DNA from: an uncultured SAR116 cluster alpha proteobacterium
Lineage (GTDB): Bacteria > Pseudomonadota > Alphaproteobacteria > Puniceispirillales > Marisalimonadaceae
Assembly: GCA_902539895.1 (NCBI GenBank)
Contig: CACBMD010000001.1
Coordinates: 54,459 to 118,458, forward strand
Direction of reading: 5' to 3'
Length of the DNA: 64,000 nt
Every line of letters begins with the position of its first letter. Position 1 is the stretch's first letter. The notes under the pieces were generated by a model. The model saw nothing but the letters and a program-made list of their open reading frames with translations. It ran no database searches and was not told the origin of the DNA. Made by a program: the position numbers and the translations under genes. This document shows, piece after piece, positions 18,498 through 28,376 of this stretch.

Positions 18498-20168
18498 ATG
18501 AGTAAATTATTGAAAAATACAATGAAAATAGCACTTGCCCAATTAAATCCCATAGTAGGTGACGTTAAAGGAAATATGTCTAAACTTATTTCTATCAGAA
18601 ATGATTTAAGTAAGGATGTAGATATTATAGTTGTTCCTGAATTATATGTTACTGGATATCCAATTGACGATTTAGTTCTAAGAAATGATTTCTTAGAGCT
18701 TGTAGAAAATGAAATAAATGATTTAGCTAAATTAACTAATGATGGTAAAGCTGCTATAATTCTTGGATCTCCAAGAAAAGATCAAGATAAAATTAGAAAT
18801 TCTGTTTTTGTTTTGGATCAAGGAAAAATTCTGTCATTTAGGGATAAACATAATCTTCCAAATACTGGAGTATTTGATGAACAGCGAATTTTTACACCTG
18901 GTTCTTTATCAGGCCCAGTTAAAATTAGAGAAACATTAGTTGGGTTACCAATATGTGAAGATATTTGGAATGAAACAGTCATAGACTGCCTGTCAGAAAC
19001 AGGAGCTGAGATAATTATTTCAATTAATGCTTCACCATATACAACAAAAAAAATTGATCAAAGGATGTCTGTTGCAGTTTCAAGAGTTTTTGAATCAAAA
19101 TTGCCTTTAATTTACCTGAATAGGGTAGGAGGACAAGACGAATTAGTTTTTGATGGTTCATCTTTTTGTTTAAGTCATAGTGGAGAATTAACAGTACAAC
19201 TAAATGATTTCAAAGAAGAAATATTGAATATTGATTTATATAAAAATAATGATAAATGGAATTTTCAAAAAAATATTAAAAACATCTCGTCTAATATTGA
19301 GGCATTATACAAGTCTCTAGTTGTAAGCGTGAGAGATTATGTTTACAACAATGGTTTTCCAGGTGTTGTACTTGGGATGTCAGGTGGTGTGGATTCAGCA
19401 CTAGTAGCTGCGATAGCAACTGATGCTTTGGGGCCAAATTTTGTAAAAGCAGTTATGATGCCTAGCCCCTATACTAGTAAAGAAAGTCTTGAAGATGCTG
19501 AAATGGCTTCATCTAATCTTGGAATTGATTACTCATATTTAGATATCAAAGAGGGTATGAATACTATTGATGAAATTTTATTAAATTTCAATGGTTCAAA
19601 GATACCACCGGGTATAACTGAAGAAAACATTCAATCTAGAATTAGAGGATTACTATTAATGGCAATATCGAATAAATATGGATCAATGGTATTAGCCACA
19701 GGAAATAAGTCAGAATACGCAGTTGGATATGCAACATTATATGGGGATATGTGTGGAGGGTTTGCGGTTATAAAAGATGTCTGGAAGAGTGATGTATTCA
19801 AATTATGTAAATGGAGAAATTTAAACAAACCAGTAGAATTTTTAGGACCTAAAGGAATTGTAATACCAGATAGAATAATTACTAAACCACCTAGTGCAGA
19901 GTTAAGAGAAGATCAAAAAGACACAGATAGCTTGCCAGAATATGATATCCTTGACGTTATTTTAAAAAAATTAGTTGAAGATGATCTGTCATTAGATGAA
20001 ATAGTAAGTGAGGGTTTTGATTTAAATGATGTAAAAAAAATCTCAATGTTGTTATCTAGATCAGAGTATAAAAGATTTCAGTCAGCACCTGGGCCAAAAG
20101 TTACAGAAAAAGCTTTTGGTAGGGATAGAAGGTATCCTCTAACTAGTGGTTTTAGGAATTGGAATTAA
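18498..20168 (+). CDS. nadE: Glutamine-dependent NAD+ synthetase
   Basis: 556-residue two-domain enzyme. The N-terminal nitrilase-like glutaminase holds the triad Glu48 (VPELYVTGYP), Lys117 (RDKHNLPN) and Cys153 (GLPICEDIWN). The C-terminal synthetase has the ATP-pyrophosphatase loop SGGVDS at 295-300 and TGNKSEYAVGYATLYGDMCGGF. It makes NAD from nicotinate adenine dinucleotide, ATP and glutamine-derived ammonia. MKIALAQLN eight codons in (18522) is a possible alternative start. It is the third gene of an aroG-NAPRT-nadE run. Confidence 0.95.
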   Translation: MSKLLKNTMKIALAQLNPIVGDVKGNMSKLISIRNDLSKDVDIIVVPELYVTGYPIDDLVLRNDFLELVENEINDLAKLTNDGKAAIILGSPRKDQDKIRNSVFVLDQGKILSFRDKHNLPNTGVFDEQRIFTPGSLSGPVKIRETLVGLPICEDIWNETVIDCLSETGAEIIISINASPYTTKKIDQRMSVAVSRVFESKLPLIYLNRVGGQDELVFDGSSFCLSHSGELTVQLNDFKEEILNIDLYKNNDKWNFQKNIKNISSNIEALYKSLVVSVRDYVYNNGFPGVVLGMSGGVDSALVAAIATDALGPNFVKAVMMPSPYTSKESLEDAEMASSNLGIDYSYLDIKEGMNTIDEILLNFNGSKIPPGITEENIQSRIRGLLLMAISNKYGSMVLATGNKSEYAVGYATLYGDMCGGFAVIKDVWKSDVFKLCKWRNLNKPVEFLGPKGIVIPDRIITKPPSAELREDQKDTDSLPEYDILDVILKKLVEDDLSLDEIVSEGFDLNDVKKISMLLSRSEYKRFQSAPGPKVTEKAFGRDRRYPLTSGFRNWN

Positions 20169-20213
20169 AATTTACTATATTTATTTTGAAATTTTTACAA
20201 ACTAGGAAAATTA

Positions 20214-21545
20214 ATGATTAAAGTTCGATTTGCACCAAGCCCAACGGGATATTTACATATTGGAAATTTTAGAACTGCATTAGTCAATTTCTTGTATGCT
20301 AAGAGTAAAAATGGTCACTTTATGCTTAGAATTGATGATACTGACAATGAAAGATCATCAAAAGAATATGAAGATGCTATTAAAGAAGATTTAAGTTGGA
20401 TGAATATAAATTGGGATAGCATAGAAAGGCAATCTTCTAGGCTTTTATCCTATAATGAAGCTTTAGAAAATTTATTAGAAAAAAAACGTGCATATCCATG
20501 TTTTGAGACGGCGGAAGAATTATCCCTAAAAAGAAAAAGCCAACTAACTTCTGGTAAACCACCTGTTTATGACAGATCTGCATTAAAATTATCTGACTCA
20601 GATATTGCTGATTTGAAGTCTAAAGGAAAAAAACCACATTATAGATTTTTCCTTAATCATGAGGATGTAAACTGGAACGATCTTGTAAAGGGTGAGAGTA
20701 AATATAATATGTCTAATTTGTCAGATCCAGTTATATTAAGAGAAGATGGAAGGGTTATTTATACTTTAGCTTCAGTAGTAGACGATATCCAATTAGAAGT
20801 AACAGATATTTTAAGAGGTGAAGATCATATGACAAACTCAGCTGCTCAAATACAGTTATTTGAGGCATTAGGATCATCACCACCAAAAATGGGTCATCTG
20901 TCACTGCTGACTGATAATACTGGATCAGGACTTTCAAAAAGACTTGGAAGTTTATCGCTTCGAGAATTAAGAAGTCAAGGGTTTCAACCAATGGCAGTTT
21001 CTTCTTTATTAGCCAAAATTGGAACCTCTGACTCAATTGATATTTTTAGAGATATGAGACAAATTGTTAAAAGTTTTGATATTACTAAATTTGGAAATTC
21101 AAAGCCGAAATTTGATGAAACAGAGTTGTCAACTTTGAATACTAAGTTTTTTCAACTTGCAGATTATACAGATATTAGTAATCAGTTAAATATATTAGAT
21201 CTTAAAATTACTAACGAATTTTGGAATTTAATTAGAGGAAATATAAATAATTTAGATGATGTAAAGTTTTGGTGGAACATTGTTTATGGAGATATTAAAG
21301 AGGTTCCACATGATAAAGATTTAAAAAAATTAGCATTACAAACACTTCCTAAAGATGAATTTGATAAAAACACTTGGTCGGTTTGGACTAACTCTCTTAT
21401 GAAAGAAAGTGGTAAAAAAGGTAAAGAACTTTTCAAACCACTAAGATTATGCCTTACAGGTCAGGATAATGGACCAGAAATGGCAAATTTAGTCTTAATG
21501 ATGGGAAAAGATAAAATTAAAGAAAGATTAAAAAATAATAATTAA
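20214..21545 (+). CDS. gltX: Glutamate--tRNA ligase
   Basis: 443-residue class I aminoacyl-tRNA synthetase. Seen: FAPSPTGYLHIGNFRTAL with the HIGN signature at 15-18, the RIDDTDNERS substrate loop, a LRGEDHMTNSAAQIQLFEALG segment and the KMSKS-type loop as LSKR at 240-243 with the preceding G. The LSKRLGSLSLRELRSQGF version is typical of the second GltX found in many alphaproteobacteria, which can charge tRNA-Glu and sometimes tRNA-Gln. AGGAAAA lies just before the ATG. cysS follows 26 bp downstream. Confidence 0.93.
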   Translation: MIKVRFAPSPTGYLHIGNFRTALVNFLYAKSKNGHFMLRIDDTDNERSSKEYEDAIKEDLSWMNINWDSIERQSSRLLSYNEALENLLEKKRAYPCFETAEELSLKRKSQLTSGKPPVYDRSALKLSDSDIADLKSKGKKPHYRFFLNHEDVNWNDLVKGESKYNMSNLSDPVILREDGRVIYTLASVVDDIQLEVTDILRGEDHMTNSAAQIQLFEALGSSPPKMGHLSLLTDNTGSGLSKRLGSLSLRELRSQGFQPMAVSSLLAKIGTSDSIDIFRDMRQIVKSFDITKFGNSKPKFDETELSTLNTKFFQLADYTDISNQLNILDLKITNEFWNLIRGNINNLDDVKFWWNIVYGDIKEVPHDKDLKKLALQTLPKDEFDKNTWSVWTNSLMKESGKKGKELFKPLRLCLTGQDNGPEMANLVLMMGKDKIKERLKNNN

Positions 21546-21571
21546 ATTTTTAAAAATAAATAAATCTCAAA

Positions 21572-22945
21572 ATGATTGAATTAAATTTATATAATACACT
21601 TCAAAGGCAATTGTCTATTTTTCAGCCTATCGATCAAAAAAATGTAAGAATATATGCATGTGGACCCACTGTATATGATTTTATACATATTGGTAATGCA
21701 AGACCTTTAGTTGTTTTTGATGTTCTAGTTAGATTACTTAGAATAATATACCCTAAAGTTACATATGTAAGAAATATAACCGATATTGACGACAAGATTA
21801 ATAAAAGAGCAATTGAAAAAAAAATAAGTATTTCAGAATTGACTAATGAAACAATAAAAAATTTTCATAAAGATGCTCATGCGTTAGGCAATTTGAAACC
21901 TGATTTTGAACCAAAAGCAACTGATCATATATCTGAAATGATAGAAATGATTGAAAAATTAATTTCAAATGGTTTTGCTTATGTTTCTTCAGGCAATGTA
22001 TTGTTTGCTGTTGAAAAATATAATAATTACGGTGCTTTATCAGGTAGGTCACTTGACGAGATGATATCGGGATCAAGGGTTGAAGTTGCTGAATATAAAA
22101 AAAACCCTGGTGATTTTATTTTATGGAAACCATCTTCCGAAAAACTTCCTGGATGGGATAGTCCATGGGGTAGGGGGCGTCCAGGTTGGCATATAGAATG
22201 TTCAGCAATGAGTAAAAAGTATTTAGGAACACAATTTGATATACATGCTGGTGGATTAGACTTAATTTTCCCACACCATGAAAATGAAATCGCTCAGTCT
22301 TGTTGTGCCAATAAATCCAATATTATGGCCAATTACTGGTTGCATAATGGTTACGTTACTTCTGACGGTGACAAAATGTCAAAATCACTAGGTAATTTTG
22401 CTACTATAAACAATTTGTTGTTAAATTTTAGGGGCGAGGCAATTAGATATGCGTTAATGCAAGCTCAGTACAGGGCTCCTTTAAGTTTTAGTAAGAAATC
22501 TTTAGGTGAAGCTACTAAATCACTATCTAGACTTTATAGAGCTGTTGAAAACTTTGAAGTAAATGATGGGCAAGACACTCAGATAATTGATAATCTTTGT
22601 GATGATTTAAATTCACCTAAAGCTCTTGCTAGATTACATTATCTTGCAGATGAAGCAAATAAAGGAAGTAAAGAATGTGCTCAAAAGTTAAAAAATTCTT
22701 CTAAAATTTTAGGAATTTTATGCAATTCTGCAGAAGAATGGTTTAAATTTGGAGAAATAAATTCAAACGAAGCAATTGAAAACTCTTCTATGACAGAAAA
22801 AGAAATCGATGAACTCATAATAAAACGTAACATTGCAAAAGATAATAAAGAGTACGAAAAAGCAGATCAGATTAGAGAACAATTACTAGAAAAGAATATA
22901 CAATTAGAAGATAAGCCAGATAGAACAGTTTGGAGAAGACTTTAA
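21572..22945 (+). CDS. cysS: Cysteine--tRNA ligase
   Basis: 457-residue class I synthetase that charges tRNA-Cys. Seen: YACGPTVYDFIHIGNARP with zinc ligand Cys30 and the HIGN signature at 39-42, TDIDDKINKRA, WHIECSAMSKKYLG with a second zinc Cys, FPHHENEIAQS with zinc His and Glu, and KMSKSLGNF. The C-terminal helical part ends DRTVWRRL, a usual CysS end. It is the second gene of gltX-cysS-trmJ; the stop lies 15 bp before the likely ATG of trmJ. Confidence 0.95.
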   Translation: MIELNLYNTLQRQLSIFQPIDQKNVRIYACGPTVYDFIHIGNARPLVVFDVLVRLLRIIYPKVTYVRNITDIDDKINKRAIEKKISISELTNETIKNFHKDAHALGNLKPDFEPKATDHISEMIEMIEKLISNGFAYVSSGNVLFAVEKYNNYGALSGRSLDEMISGSRVEVAEYKKNPGDFILWKPSSEKLPGWDSPWGRGRPGWHIECSAMSKKYLGTQFDIHAGGLDLIFPHHENEIAQSCCANKSNIMANYWLHNGYVTSDGDKMSKSLGNFATINNLLLNFRGEAIRYALMQAQYRAPLSFSKKSLGEATKSLSRLYRAVENFEVNDGQDTQIIDNLCDDLNSPKALARLHYLADEANKGSKECAQKLKNSSKILGILCNSAEEWFKFGEINSNEAIENSSMTEKEIDELIIKRNIAKDNKEYEKADQIREQLLEKNIQLEDKPDRTVWRRL

Positions 22946-22959
22946 ACTCAGATGAATTT

Positions 22960-23721
22960 ATGATTGAATTAAATCCATATATAATTTTATCTAAACCACA
23001 ACTTGGTGAAAATATTGGTTCTACTGCTCGTGCTATGAAAAATTTCGATGTAAGAAATCTTTTCCTAGTTCAGCCTAGAGATGGTTGGCCTAATAATGTT
23101 GCTTTTGCTCCCGCAGCGGGTGCAGACGACGTATTAAATCATGCAAAGTTGTATAATTCAATAAGTGAAGCTACAAAATCAATTTCTTTGTTATTTGCAA
23201 CAACTGCACGAAAGCGTGTTATTGGCACAAAATCCTTAAGCATCTTCAAAGCAATAGAGAAATCATTTGAACATGTTGTTAATGGTGGTAACGTCGGATT
23301 TTTATTTGGTCCTGAGCAATCAGGGTTATCCAATGATGACGTTGTCCAAGCAGATTACACAGTTTCAATTCCAATTAATAAAGAATTTTCATCATTAAAT
23401 ATATCTCAAGCAGTATTATTGATTTGTTGGGAATGGAACAAAATAAAAATGTCATTTTTGAATGATGATAAGAATTTTGTTAAAATTAATAAAAAATTAA
23501 AAAAAAGTACTGAACTCTCTAATGTTGGTGACAGAGAATATTTTTATAAACAATTAGATGAACTTTTAACTAAATCAGGATTCTTTTATTCATCTGAAAT
23601 GGCTCCTGTTGTTAAAAGAAATATCAGAAGTCTATTTAATAGAGCCTCATTAACTCACCAAGATCTAAGAACACTTCATGGTATTATTAGATCATTATCA
23701 GGAACTTCAAATCGTACTTGA
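22960..23721 (+). CDS. trmJ: SpoU-family RNA methyltransferase, TrmJ-like
   Basis: 253 residues from ATG 22960; a TTG at 22930 would overlap cysS. Seen: the SPOUT trefoil-knot domain: LSKPQLGENIGSTARAMKNF, LVQPRDGWPN, FLFGPEQSGLSNDDV and VSIPINKEFSSLNISQAVLL, the motif-3 segment that binds S-adenosylmethionine, then a C-terminal helical extension. TrmJ 2'-O-methylates position 32 of tRNAs. The extension and length agree with TrmJ rather than TrmH. It is the last gene of the synthetase cluster. Confidence 0.88.
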   Translation: MIELNPYIILSKPQLGENIGSTARAMKNFDVRNLFLVQPRDGWPNNVAFAPAAGADDVLNHAKLYNSISEATKSISLLFATTARKRVIGTKSLSIFKAIEKSFEHVVNGGNVGFLFGPEQSGLSNDDVVQADYTVSIPINKEFSSLNISQAVLLICWEWNKIKMSFLNDDKNFVKINKKLKKSTELSNVGDREYFYKQLDELLTKSGFFYSSEMAPVVKRNIRSLFNRASLTHQDLRTLHGIIRSLSGTSNRT

Positions 23722-23791
23722 CATTTTATGTAATGATAGTATTTTGCAACTTCCTTTCCGATAAAGTGGATAATAACGTGGTGTTATATAT

Positions 23792-23838
23792 CCCGAAGCT
23801 CAGCTTCTGGTTGGAATAATTTACTACTTCAAAGTAGT
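23792..23838 (+). promoter_or_regulatory. Two hairpins in the rpsD leader
   Basis: The 134-bp gap before rpsD holds two inverted repeats: GAAGC-TCA-GCTTC at 23795-23807, with flanking CC/GG that can extend it past one mismatch, and ACTACTT-CA-AAGTAGT at 23824-23838, just upstream of the AAAAGG ribosome-binding site. No T-run follows either one, so they are poor candidates for an intrinsic terminator of trmJ. S4 is a known translational autoregulator in other bacteria, so a leader structure bound by S4 is plausible but unproven here. Confidence 0.4.
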
Positions 23839-23855
23839 TACTAAAAGGTTTAAAA

Positions 23856-24482
23856 ATGCCTAAATCAGATCATAAAAGAACAAGTTCGAAGCATAAAATT
23901 GATAGAAGATTAGGAGTTAATTTATGGGGACGACCAAAATCTCCCTTAAATGATAGAGAATATGGTCCAGGTCAGCATGGTCAAAGAAGAAAAAAACCTA
24001 CAGATTATGGTGTCCAATTAATGGCCAAACAAAAACTTAAAGGCTATTACGGTAATATAGGTGAAAAACAATTCAAAAAATACTATACAGCTGCGGTTCG
24101 TAAAAAAGGTGATACTGGCGCAAATCTGATTGGTATTTTGGAATGTAGACTAGACGCTATCCTTTATAGAATGAAGTTGGCACCAACTGTATTTGCCTGT
24201 CGTCAATTGATTAATCATGGACATGTTATGGTAAATGGAAGCAGATGTAATATACCTTCTAGAATGATCAACGTAGGTGAAGTTATTTCTTTGAAGGATA
24301 AAGCAAAGAACATTCCAGCTGTAATTGAAGCAACAACTCTACCTGAAAGAGATGTTCCTGAGTATGTTGAAGTTGATCACTCTAAGTTCACTGGGTCTTT
24401 ACTAAGAATACCTATGCCAGATGATGTACCTTATCCAGTGCAAATGGAAACTAACTTAGTAATCGAATTTTATTCACGTTAA
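23856..24482 (+). CDS. rpsD: 30S ribosomal protein S4
   Basis: 208-residue primary 16S rRNA-binding protein of the small subunit. Seen: the alphaproteobacterial N-terminal segment with [35 protein letters not shown], and the S4 RNA-binding domain [40 protein letters not shown]. The N-terminal zinc-binding cysteines found in some S4 proteins are absent, which is the usual zinc-free form. It stands alone as a monocistronic gene, as in many alphaproteobacteria, with a structured leader. Confidence 0.97.
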   Translation: MPKSDHKRTSSKHKIDRRLGVNLWGRPKSPLNDREYGPGQHGQRRKKPTDYGVQLMAKQKLKGYYGNIGEKQFKKYYTAAVRKKGDTGANLIGILECRLDAILYRMKLAPTVFACRQLINHGHVMVNGSRCNIPSRMINVGEVISLKDKAKNIPAVIEATTLPERDVPEYVEVDHSKFTGSLLRIPMPDDVPYPVQMETNLVIEFYSR

Positions 24483-24525
24483 TAAAACTTGCTATAAGTA
24501 AAATTTCAAAATTAAAAATAACTTA

Positions 24526-24852
24526 TTAGGCAGAAATTCCTGCGTCGTTAAAATATTGAGTTAGCTCTCCACTTTCGTGCATTTCCCTAATAATGTCACA
24601 ACCACCAACAAATTCTTTTTTTACATATAATTGTGGAATAGTCGGCCAATCTGAATACTCTTTAATACCCTCTCTTATTTCAGGATCTTCGAGAACATTT
24701 ACACTATTGTACTTAATTCCCATATGACTTAAAACTCCAACAACTGCTGCAGAAAATCCGCATTGAGGCATAACTGGAGTACCTTTCATGAATAATAAAA
24801 CATCATTTTCATCAATAATATTCTGAATTTTATCTTTTGTACTTTGTTCCAT
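24526..24852 (-). CDS. grxD: Monothiol glutaredoxin, Grx4 family
   Basis: 108 residues with the CGFS active site at Cys31 (GTPVMPQCGFSAAV), followed by WPTIPQLYVKKEFVGGCDI, which holds the cis-Pro and glutathione-binding residues. Monothiol CGFS glutaredoxins bind a [2Fe-2S] cluster between two subunits and pass it on, often with BolA proteins. The bolA-family gene lies 11 bp upstream on the same strand, the classic Grx4-BolA pair, at the end of the purine operon. Confidence 0.95.
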   Translation of the reverse strand: MEQSTKDKIQNIIDENDVLLFMKGTPVMPQCGFSAAVVGVLSHMGIKYNSVNVLEDPEIREGIKEYSDWPTIPQLYVKKEFVGGCDIIREMHESGELTQYFNDAGISA

Positions 24853-24863
24853 TTAATTCTCCT

Positions 24864-25100
24864 TTATTCCTTAGGGGCAGATGTATTCAAAGCCAATGCA
24901 TGTAATTCTTTTCCCATCCTGCCACCCATAGCATTGTAGACCATTTGATGTTGTTGTACACGAGTTTTTCCCCTAAATTCTTCAGCAATAATTTGTGCTG
25001 CGTAATGATCTCCATCACCACGTAAATCATCAATAATAACTTTAGCATTTGGAAAAGCTCTAATAATTAGTTCTTCAATTTCTGTCGCTGTCATACCCAT
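24864..25100 (-). CDS. bolA: BolA family protein (IbaG/BolA-like)
   Basis: 78 residues, small BolA fold. Seen: IEELIIRAFPNAKVIIDDLRGDGDHYAAQIIAEEF, in which the invariant His is part of GDGDHYAA, and a C-terminal MHALALNTSAP-like tail. BolA proteins form mixed [2Fe-2S] complexes with CGFS glutaredoxins; the neighbour 11 bp away is exactly such a glutaredoxin. The short GDGDHY loop matches the BolA2/IbaG subgroup (BolA_H). It starts 9 bp after purL and is likely read from the same transcript. Confidence 0.93.
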   Translation of the reverse strand: MGMTATEIEELIIRAFPNAKVIIDDLRGDGDHYAAQIIAEEFRGKTRVQQHQMVYNAMGGRMGKELHALALNTSAPKE

Positions 25101-25109
25101 TTTACAAAT

Positions 25110-27413
25110 TTAACCTTGTTGTTTGATACCCATCATTGAAGGAATTGTTTTTTCATTTAATTTTCTTATGTCAGGTATAGATATAGTAGTAATATCTTTT
25201 AAATTCAAGTTACTGCTTGAATTAGTTTTTCCAAGAACAAAAAAGTCAATATTATTTTCTTTTAATATTAGTTGTATTTTTTTGATATGTTTTGTTGCAA
25301 TAATTATTCTTGCTTGATCTTCTCCAAAACACCATGATTGAAGTAAGGGGTCATAACAATTACAATTAATTAGGTTACTAGGTAAATTAATATCTAATCC
25401 TAAATTATATTTAAATAACATTTCACAAACTGTGGTCAGCAAGCCACCGTCTGAAACATCATGAGCAGCTGTCAGAAGTTTTTGTTCATTCAATTTTAAT
25501 ATAATTTCAATAACTTTTTTTTCATTTTCTAAATTTATTGGTGGAGGAGCTCCGTCATATTTTTTATTAATAATTTCTTGATAGATACTACAACCAACCC
25601 AACCTGCTTTAAAATTTTCAGATTGTCCAAGGGCAATCAACACATTATCTGGTTCTGCACTTATCTTTAGAGAATTTTCAACCTCATCTATTGCTCCTAC
25701 CATACCAATGACTGGAGTAGGAAGAATACTTTTACCATTAGTTTCATTATAAAGAGAAACATTTCCTGATACAATTGGAGTACTTAGATAAGAAGCAGCT
25801 TGTGAAATTCCTTTTATAGATCCTACAATTTCTCCCATAACATTTTTTTTATCAGGATTTCCAAAATTTAAGTTGTTTGTTATCGCAAGTGGTTTTGCCC
25901 CTGACGAAGCTATATTTCGTGCAGCTTCACAAACTGCTTGCATACCTCCAATTATAGGATCTGACTTAACATAACGTGGTGTGCAATCAGTTGTAATAGC
26001 AAGGCCTTTTCCTAAAGATCCTTTTTTTTCTGTTCCATGAATTTTTACTAATGAAGCATCACTATCACCATTTGCAAAAATTGTATCGCCCATTACTGAA
26101 CTATCATATTGTTCCCAAATCCATTTCTTACTGGCTATATTTGGATTTTTAAAAATTATTTTCAATATATCAATTATTGTAAGATTGGTTTTGAGATCAG
26201 ACGGTTTTAATACTTTTTTAATAGCTTTTATTTCATAAGGTTTATTATATTCAGGAGCGTCTTCGACAAGAGGTTCAAGAGGTAAATTGCACGCTTCAAA
26301 GCCGTGTTTAGTAAGAATTAGTCTTCCTGTATTAGTAACTTCTCCTATATTAGCAAAATCTAGATCCCATTTATCAAAAATTGATTTTGCTTTTTCCTCT
26401 GATCCTGGTTTTAAAATCATTAGCATTCTCTCTTGACTTTCTGAGAGCATGATTTCATAGCTAGTCATCTTATCTTCTCTAGTAGGCACTAAATCTAAAT
26501 TTAAATTCATACCTAATGATCCCTTAGAAGCCATCTCTACGCTAGAGCTTGTTAAACCAGCTGCTCCCATATCTTGAATAGACAAGACAACATCTGTGTT
26601 CATTAATTCTAAACAGGCCTCTAATAGTAATTTTCCTGTAAATGGATCTCCAACTTGAACAGTTGGTCTTTTTTCAGTACTGTTTTCTGTAAATTCAGCA
26701 GAAGCCATTGTCGCTCCATGTATTCCATCTCTTCCTGTTTTTGCACCTACATATATAACTGGATTACCAGCGCCTGTTGCTGCTGAATAGAATATTCTAT
26801 CTTTTTTTGCAAGACCAACAGCCATTGCATTCACTAGAATATTACCATCATAAGACTTATCAAAGTTTGTTTCACCACCAACCGTTGGAATTCCTATACA
26901 ATTACCATATCCACCAATTCCTCTAACCACACCGGATACAAGATGTTTTGTTAAAGGTTGATCTGGAGATCCAAATCTCAATGCATTCATAAGAGCTATA
27001 GGTCTAGCACCCATTGTGAAGACATCTCTCAAAATTCCGCCAACACCAGTTGCTGATCCTTGGTAAGGTTCTATAAATGAAGGGTGGTTGTGAGATTCTA
27101 TTTTAAAAACAGCTGCTAAATTTTCTCCTATATCAATTACACCAGCATTTTCTCCAGGTCCTTGAATCACATGACTAGCCTCTGTTGGTAAAGTTTTTAA
27201 CCATTTTTTTGAGCTTTTATAAGAGCAATGTTCTGAAAACATGGCAGAAAAAATCCCTAATTCTGTTATATTGGGAATTTTATCGATTTTTTCACAAATT
27301 AAATTATATTCATCTTTCGTTAAACCCATCTCTAAAGCATCTTCAAGTTTACTTTTCTGTTGAGCTAAATACTCATTTTTATTAATTTTTAAAAGTTCTG
27401 ATTGTAGTTCCAT
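25110..27413 (-). CDS. purL: Phosphoribosylformylglycinamidine synthase subunit PurL (small form)
   Basis: 767-residue synthetase subunit, the short form that works with separate PurQ and PurS. It converts FGAR to FGAM using ATP and ammonia. Seen: [15 protein letters not shown] with the catalytic His, [35 protein letters not shown], the repeated half with [29 protein letters not shown] and [16 protein letters not shown]. It lies 6 bp after purQ in the purine operon. Confidence 0.97.
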   Translation of the reverse strand: MELQSELLKINKNEYLAQQKSKLEDALEMGLTKDEYNLICEKIDKIPNITELGIFSAMFSEHCSYKSSKKWLKTLPTEASHVIQGPGENAGVIDIGENLAAVFKIESHNHPSFIEPYQGSATGVGGILRDVFTMGARPIALMNALRFGSPDQPLTKHLVSGVVRGIGGYGNCIGIPTVGGETNFDKSYDGNILVNAMAVGLAKKDRIFYSAATGAGNPVIYVGAKTGRDGIHGATMASAEFTENSTEKRPTVQVGDPFTGKLLLEACLELMNTDVVLSIQDMGAAGLTSSSVEMASKGSLGMNLNLDLVPTREDKMTSYEIMLSESQERMLMILKPGSEEKAKSIFDKWDLDFANIGEVTNTGRLILTKHGFEACNLPLEPLVEDAPEYNKPYEIKAIKKVLKPSDLKTNLTIIDILKIIFKNPNIASKKWIWEQYDSSVMGDTIFANGDSDASLVKIHGTEKKGSLGKGLAITTDCTPRYVKSDPIIGGMQAVCEAARNIASSGAKPLAITNNLNFGNPDKKNVMGEIVGSIKGISQAASYLSTPIVSGNVSLYNETNGKSILPTPVIGMVGAIDEVENSLKISAEPDNVLIALGQSENFKAGWVGCSIYQEIINKKYDGAPPPINLENEKKVIEIILKLNEQKLLTAAHDVSDGGLLTTVCEMLFKYNLGLDINLPSNLINCNCYDPLLQSWCFGEDQARIIIATKHIKKIQLILKENNIDFFVLGKTNSSSNLNLKDITTISIPDIRKLNEKTIPSMMGIKQQG

Positions 27414-27419
27414 TATTAT

Positions 27420-28112
27420 TTAACCAATTATTTGTTCAACACAGTTTGTAAGAAATTTTAAACCATCTGTTCCACCGTGTAGATAGTTTATGGCTCTTTC
27501 AGGGTGTGGCATCATTCCTAAAACTTTTCCATTGTTTGATAGAATACCAGCTATGTCTTCTGTTGATCCGTTCGGATTATAATTTTTTTCATTATCCTTT
27601 TGTTTAATATATTTTAAAGCAATTCTTCCTTCTTCTTTCAGTTGTTTTAATAAATCTTCAGGAGCAAAATAATTACCTTCATTATGTGCAACTGGAAATT
27701 TTAAACATTCACCTATTTTTAAACCAGAGAGAAAAGGGTTTTCAATACAGCTTTGGACTTGTAATGTTGTCTCTCTGCAAGTAAATAAGAGTTTCTTATT
27801 TCTTATAAGAGATCCAGGGAGTATTTTAGCTTCAATTAAAATTTGAAAACCATTACATACACCTAATACTGTGCCACCACGACTTATATGGTTTTTAATT
27901 GAAGTTATTACTGGAGATCTGGCAGCTAAAGCGCCGCATCTAAGGTAATCTCCAAAGGTAAATCCACCTGGGATAACAATTAAATCTAAATTAGGAATGT
28001 CATATTCTTTATGCCAAATTTTGATTGGAGTTTTTCCTGTGATTTTCCTGAGTGCAACAATCATGTCTCTATCACAATTAGAACCTGGAAATATTACAAC
28101 ACCTGAACGCAA
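27420..28112 (-). CDS. purQ: Phosphoribosylformylglycinamidine synthase subunit PurQ
   Basis: 230-residue class I glutamine amidotransferase that supplies ammonia to PurL. Seen: FPGSNCDRD near the N-terminus, IPGGFTFGDYLRCGA, the nucleophile Cys86 in GVCNGFQIL, and the His203/Glu205 pair in PHPERA that completes the triad. Length fits the separate PurQ. It is the fourth gene of purB-purC-purS-purQ-purL, 7 bp downstream of purS. Confidence 0.97.
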   Translation of the reverse strand: MRSGVVIFPGSNCDRDMIVALRKITGKTPIKIWHKEYDIPNLDLIVIPGGFTFGDYLRCGALAARSPVITSIKNHISRGGTVLGVCNGFQILIEAKILPGSLIRNKKLLFTCRETTLQVQSCIENPFLSGLKIGECLKFPVAHNEGNYFAPEDLLKQLKEEGRIALKYIKQKDNEKNYNPNGSTEDIAGILSNNGKVLGMMPHPERAINYLHGGTDGLKFLTNCVEQIIG

Positions 28113-28119
28113 AATTTTT

Positions 28120-28365
28120 TTAATCCTTTAAAATATTGATTTCATAATTTTCAATAACGGTGTTTACTAACAACTCTTCGCACATCTTCTTAGCTTGTTT
28201 AAGAACTTCAGTTTCACTATTTTGATCCAAATTTAAAATAATTTGTTTGCCAGTCCTTACATCACTACAATGTTCAAAACCTAAGTTATTTAAAGAAGAC
28301 TTAATAGCTTGTCCTTCTGGATCTAAAACACCTTCTTTAAGAGATACATTTACAATAACTTTCAT
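28120..28365 (-). CDS. purS: Phosphoribosylformylglycinamidine synthase subunit PurS
   Basis: 81 residues; the small structural subunit that bridges PurL and PurQ. Seen: KVIVNVSLKEGVLDPEGQAI at the N-terminus, VRTGKQIILNLD in the middle and LLVNTVIENYEI near the C-terminus, all standard for the family. The order purC-purS-purQ-purL is the usual alphaproteobacterial arrangement. It lies 11 bp after purC. Confidence 0.95.
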   Translation of the reverse strand: MKVIVNVSLKEGVLDPEGQAIKSSLNNLGFEHCSDVRTGKQIILNLDQNSETEVLKQAKKMCEELLVNTVIENYEINILKD

Positions 28366-28376
28366 AATAACTCTCT

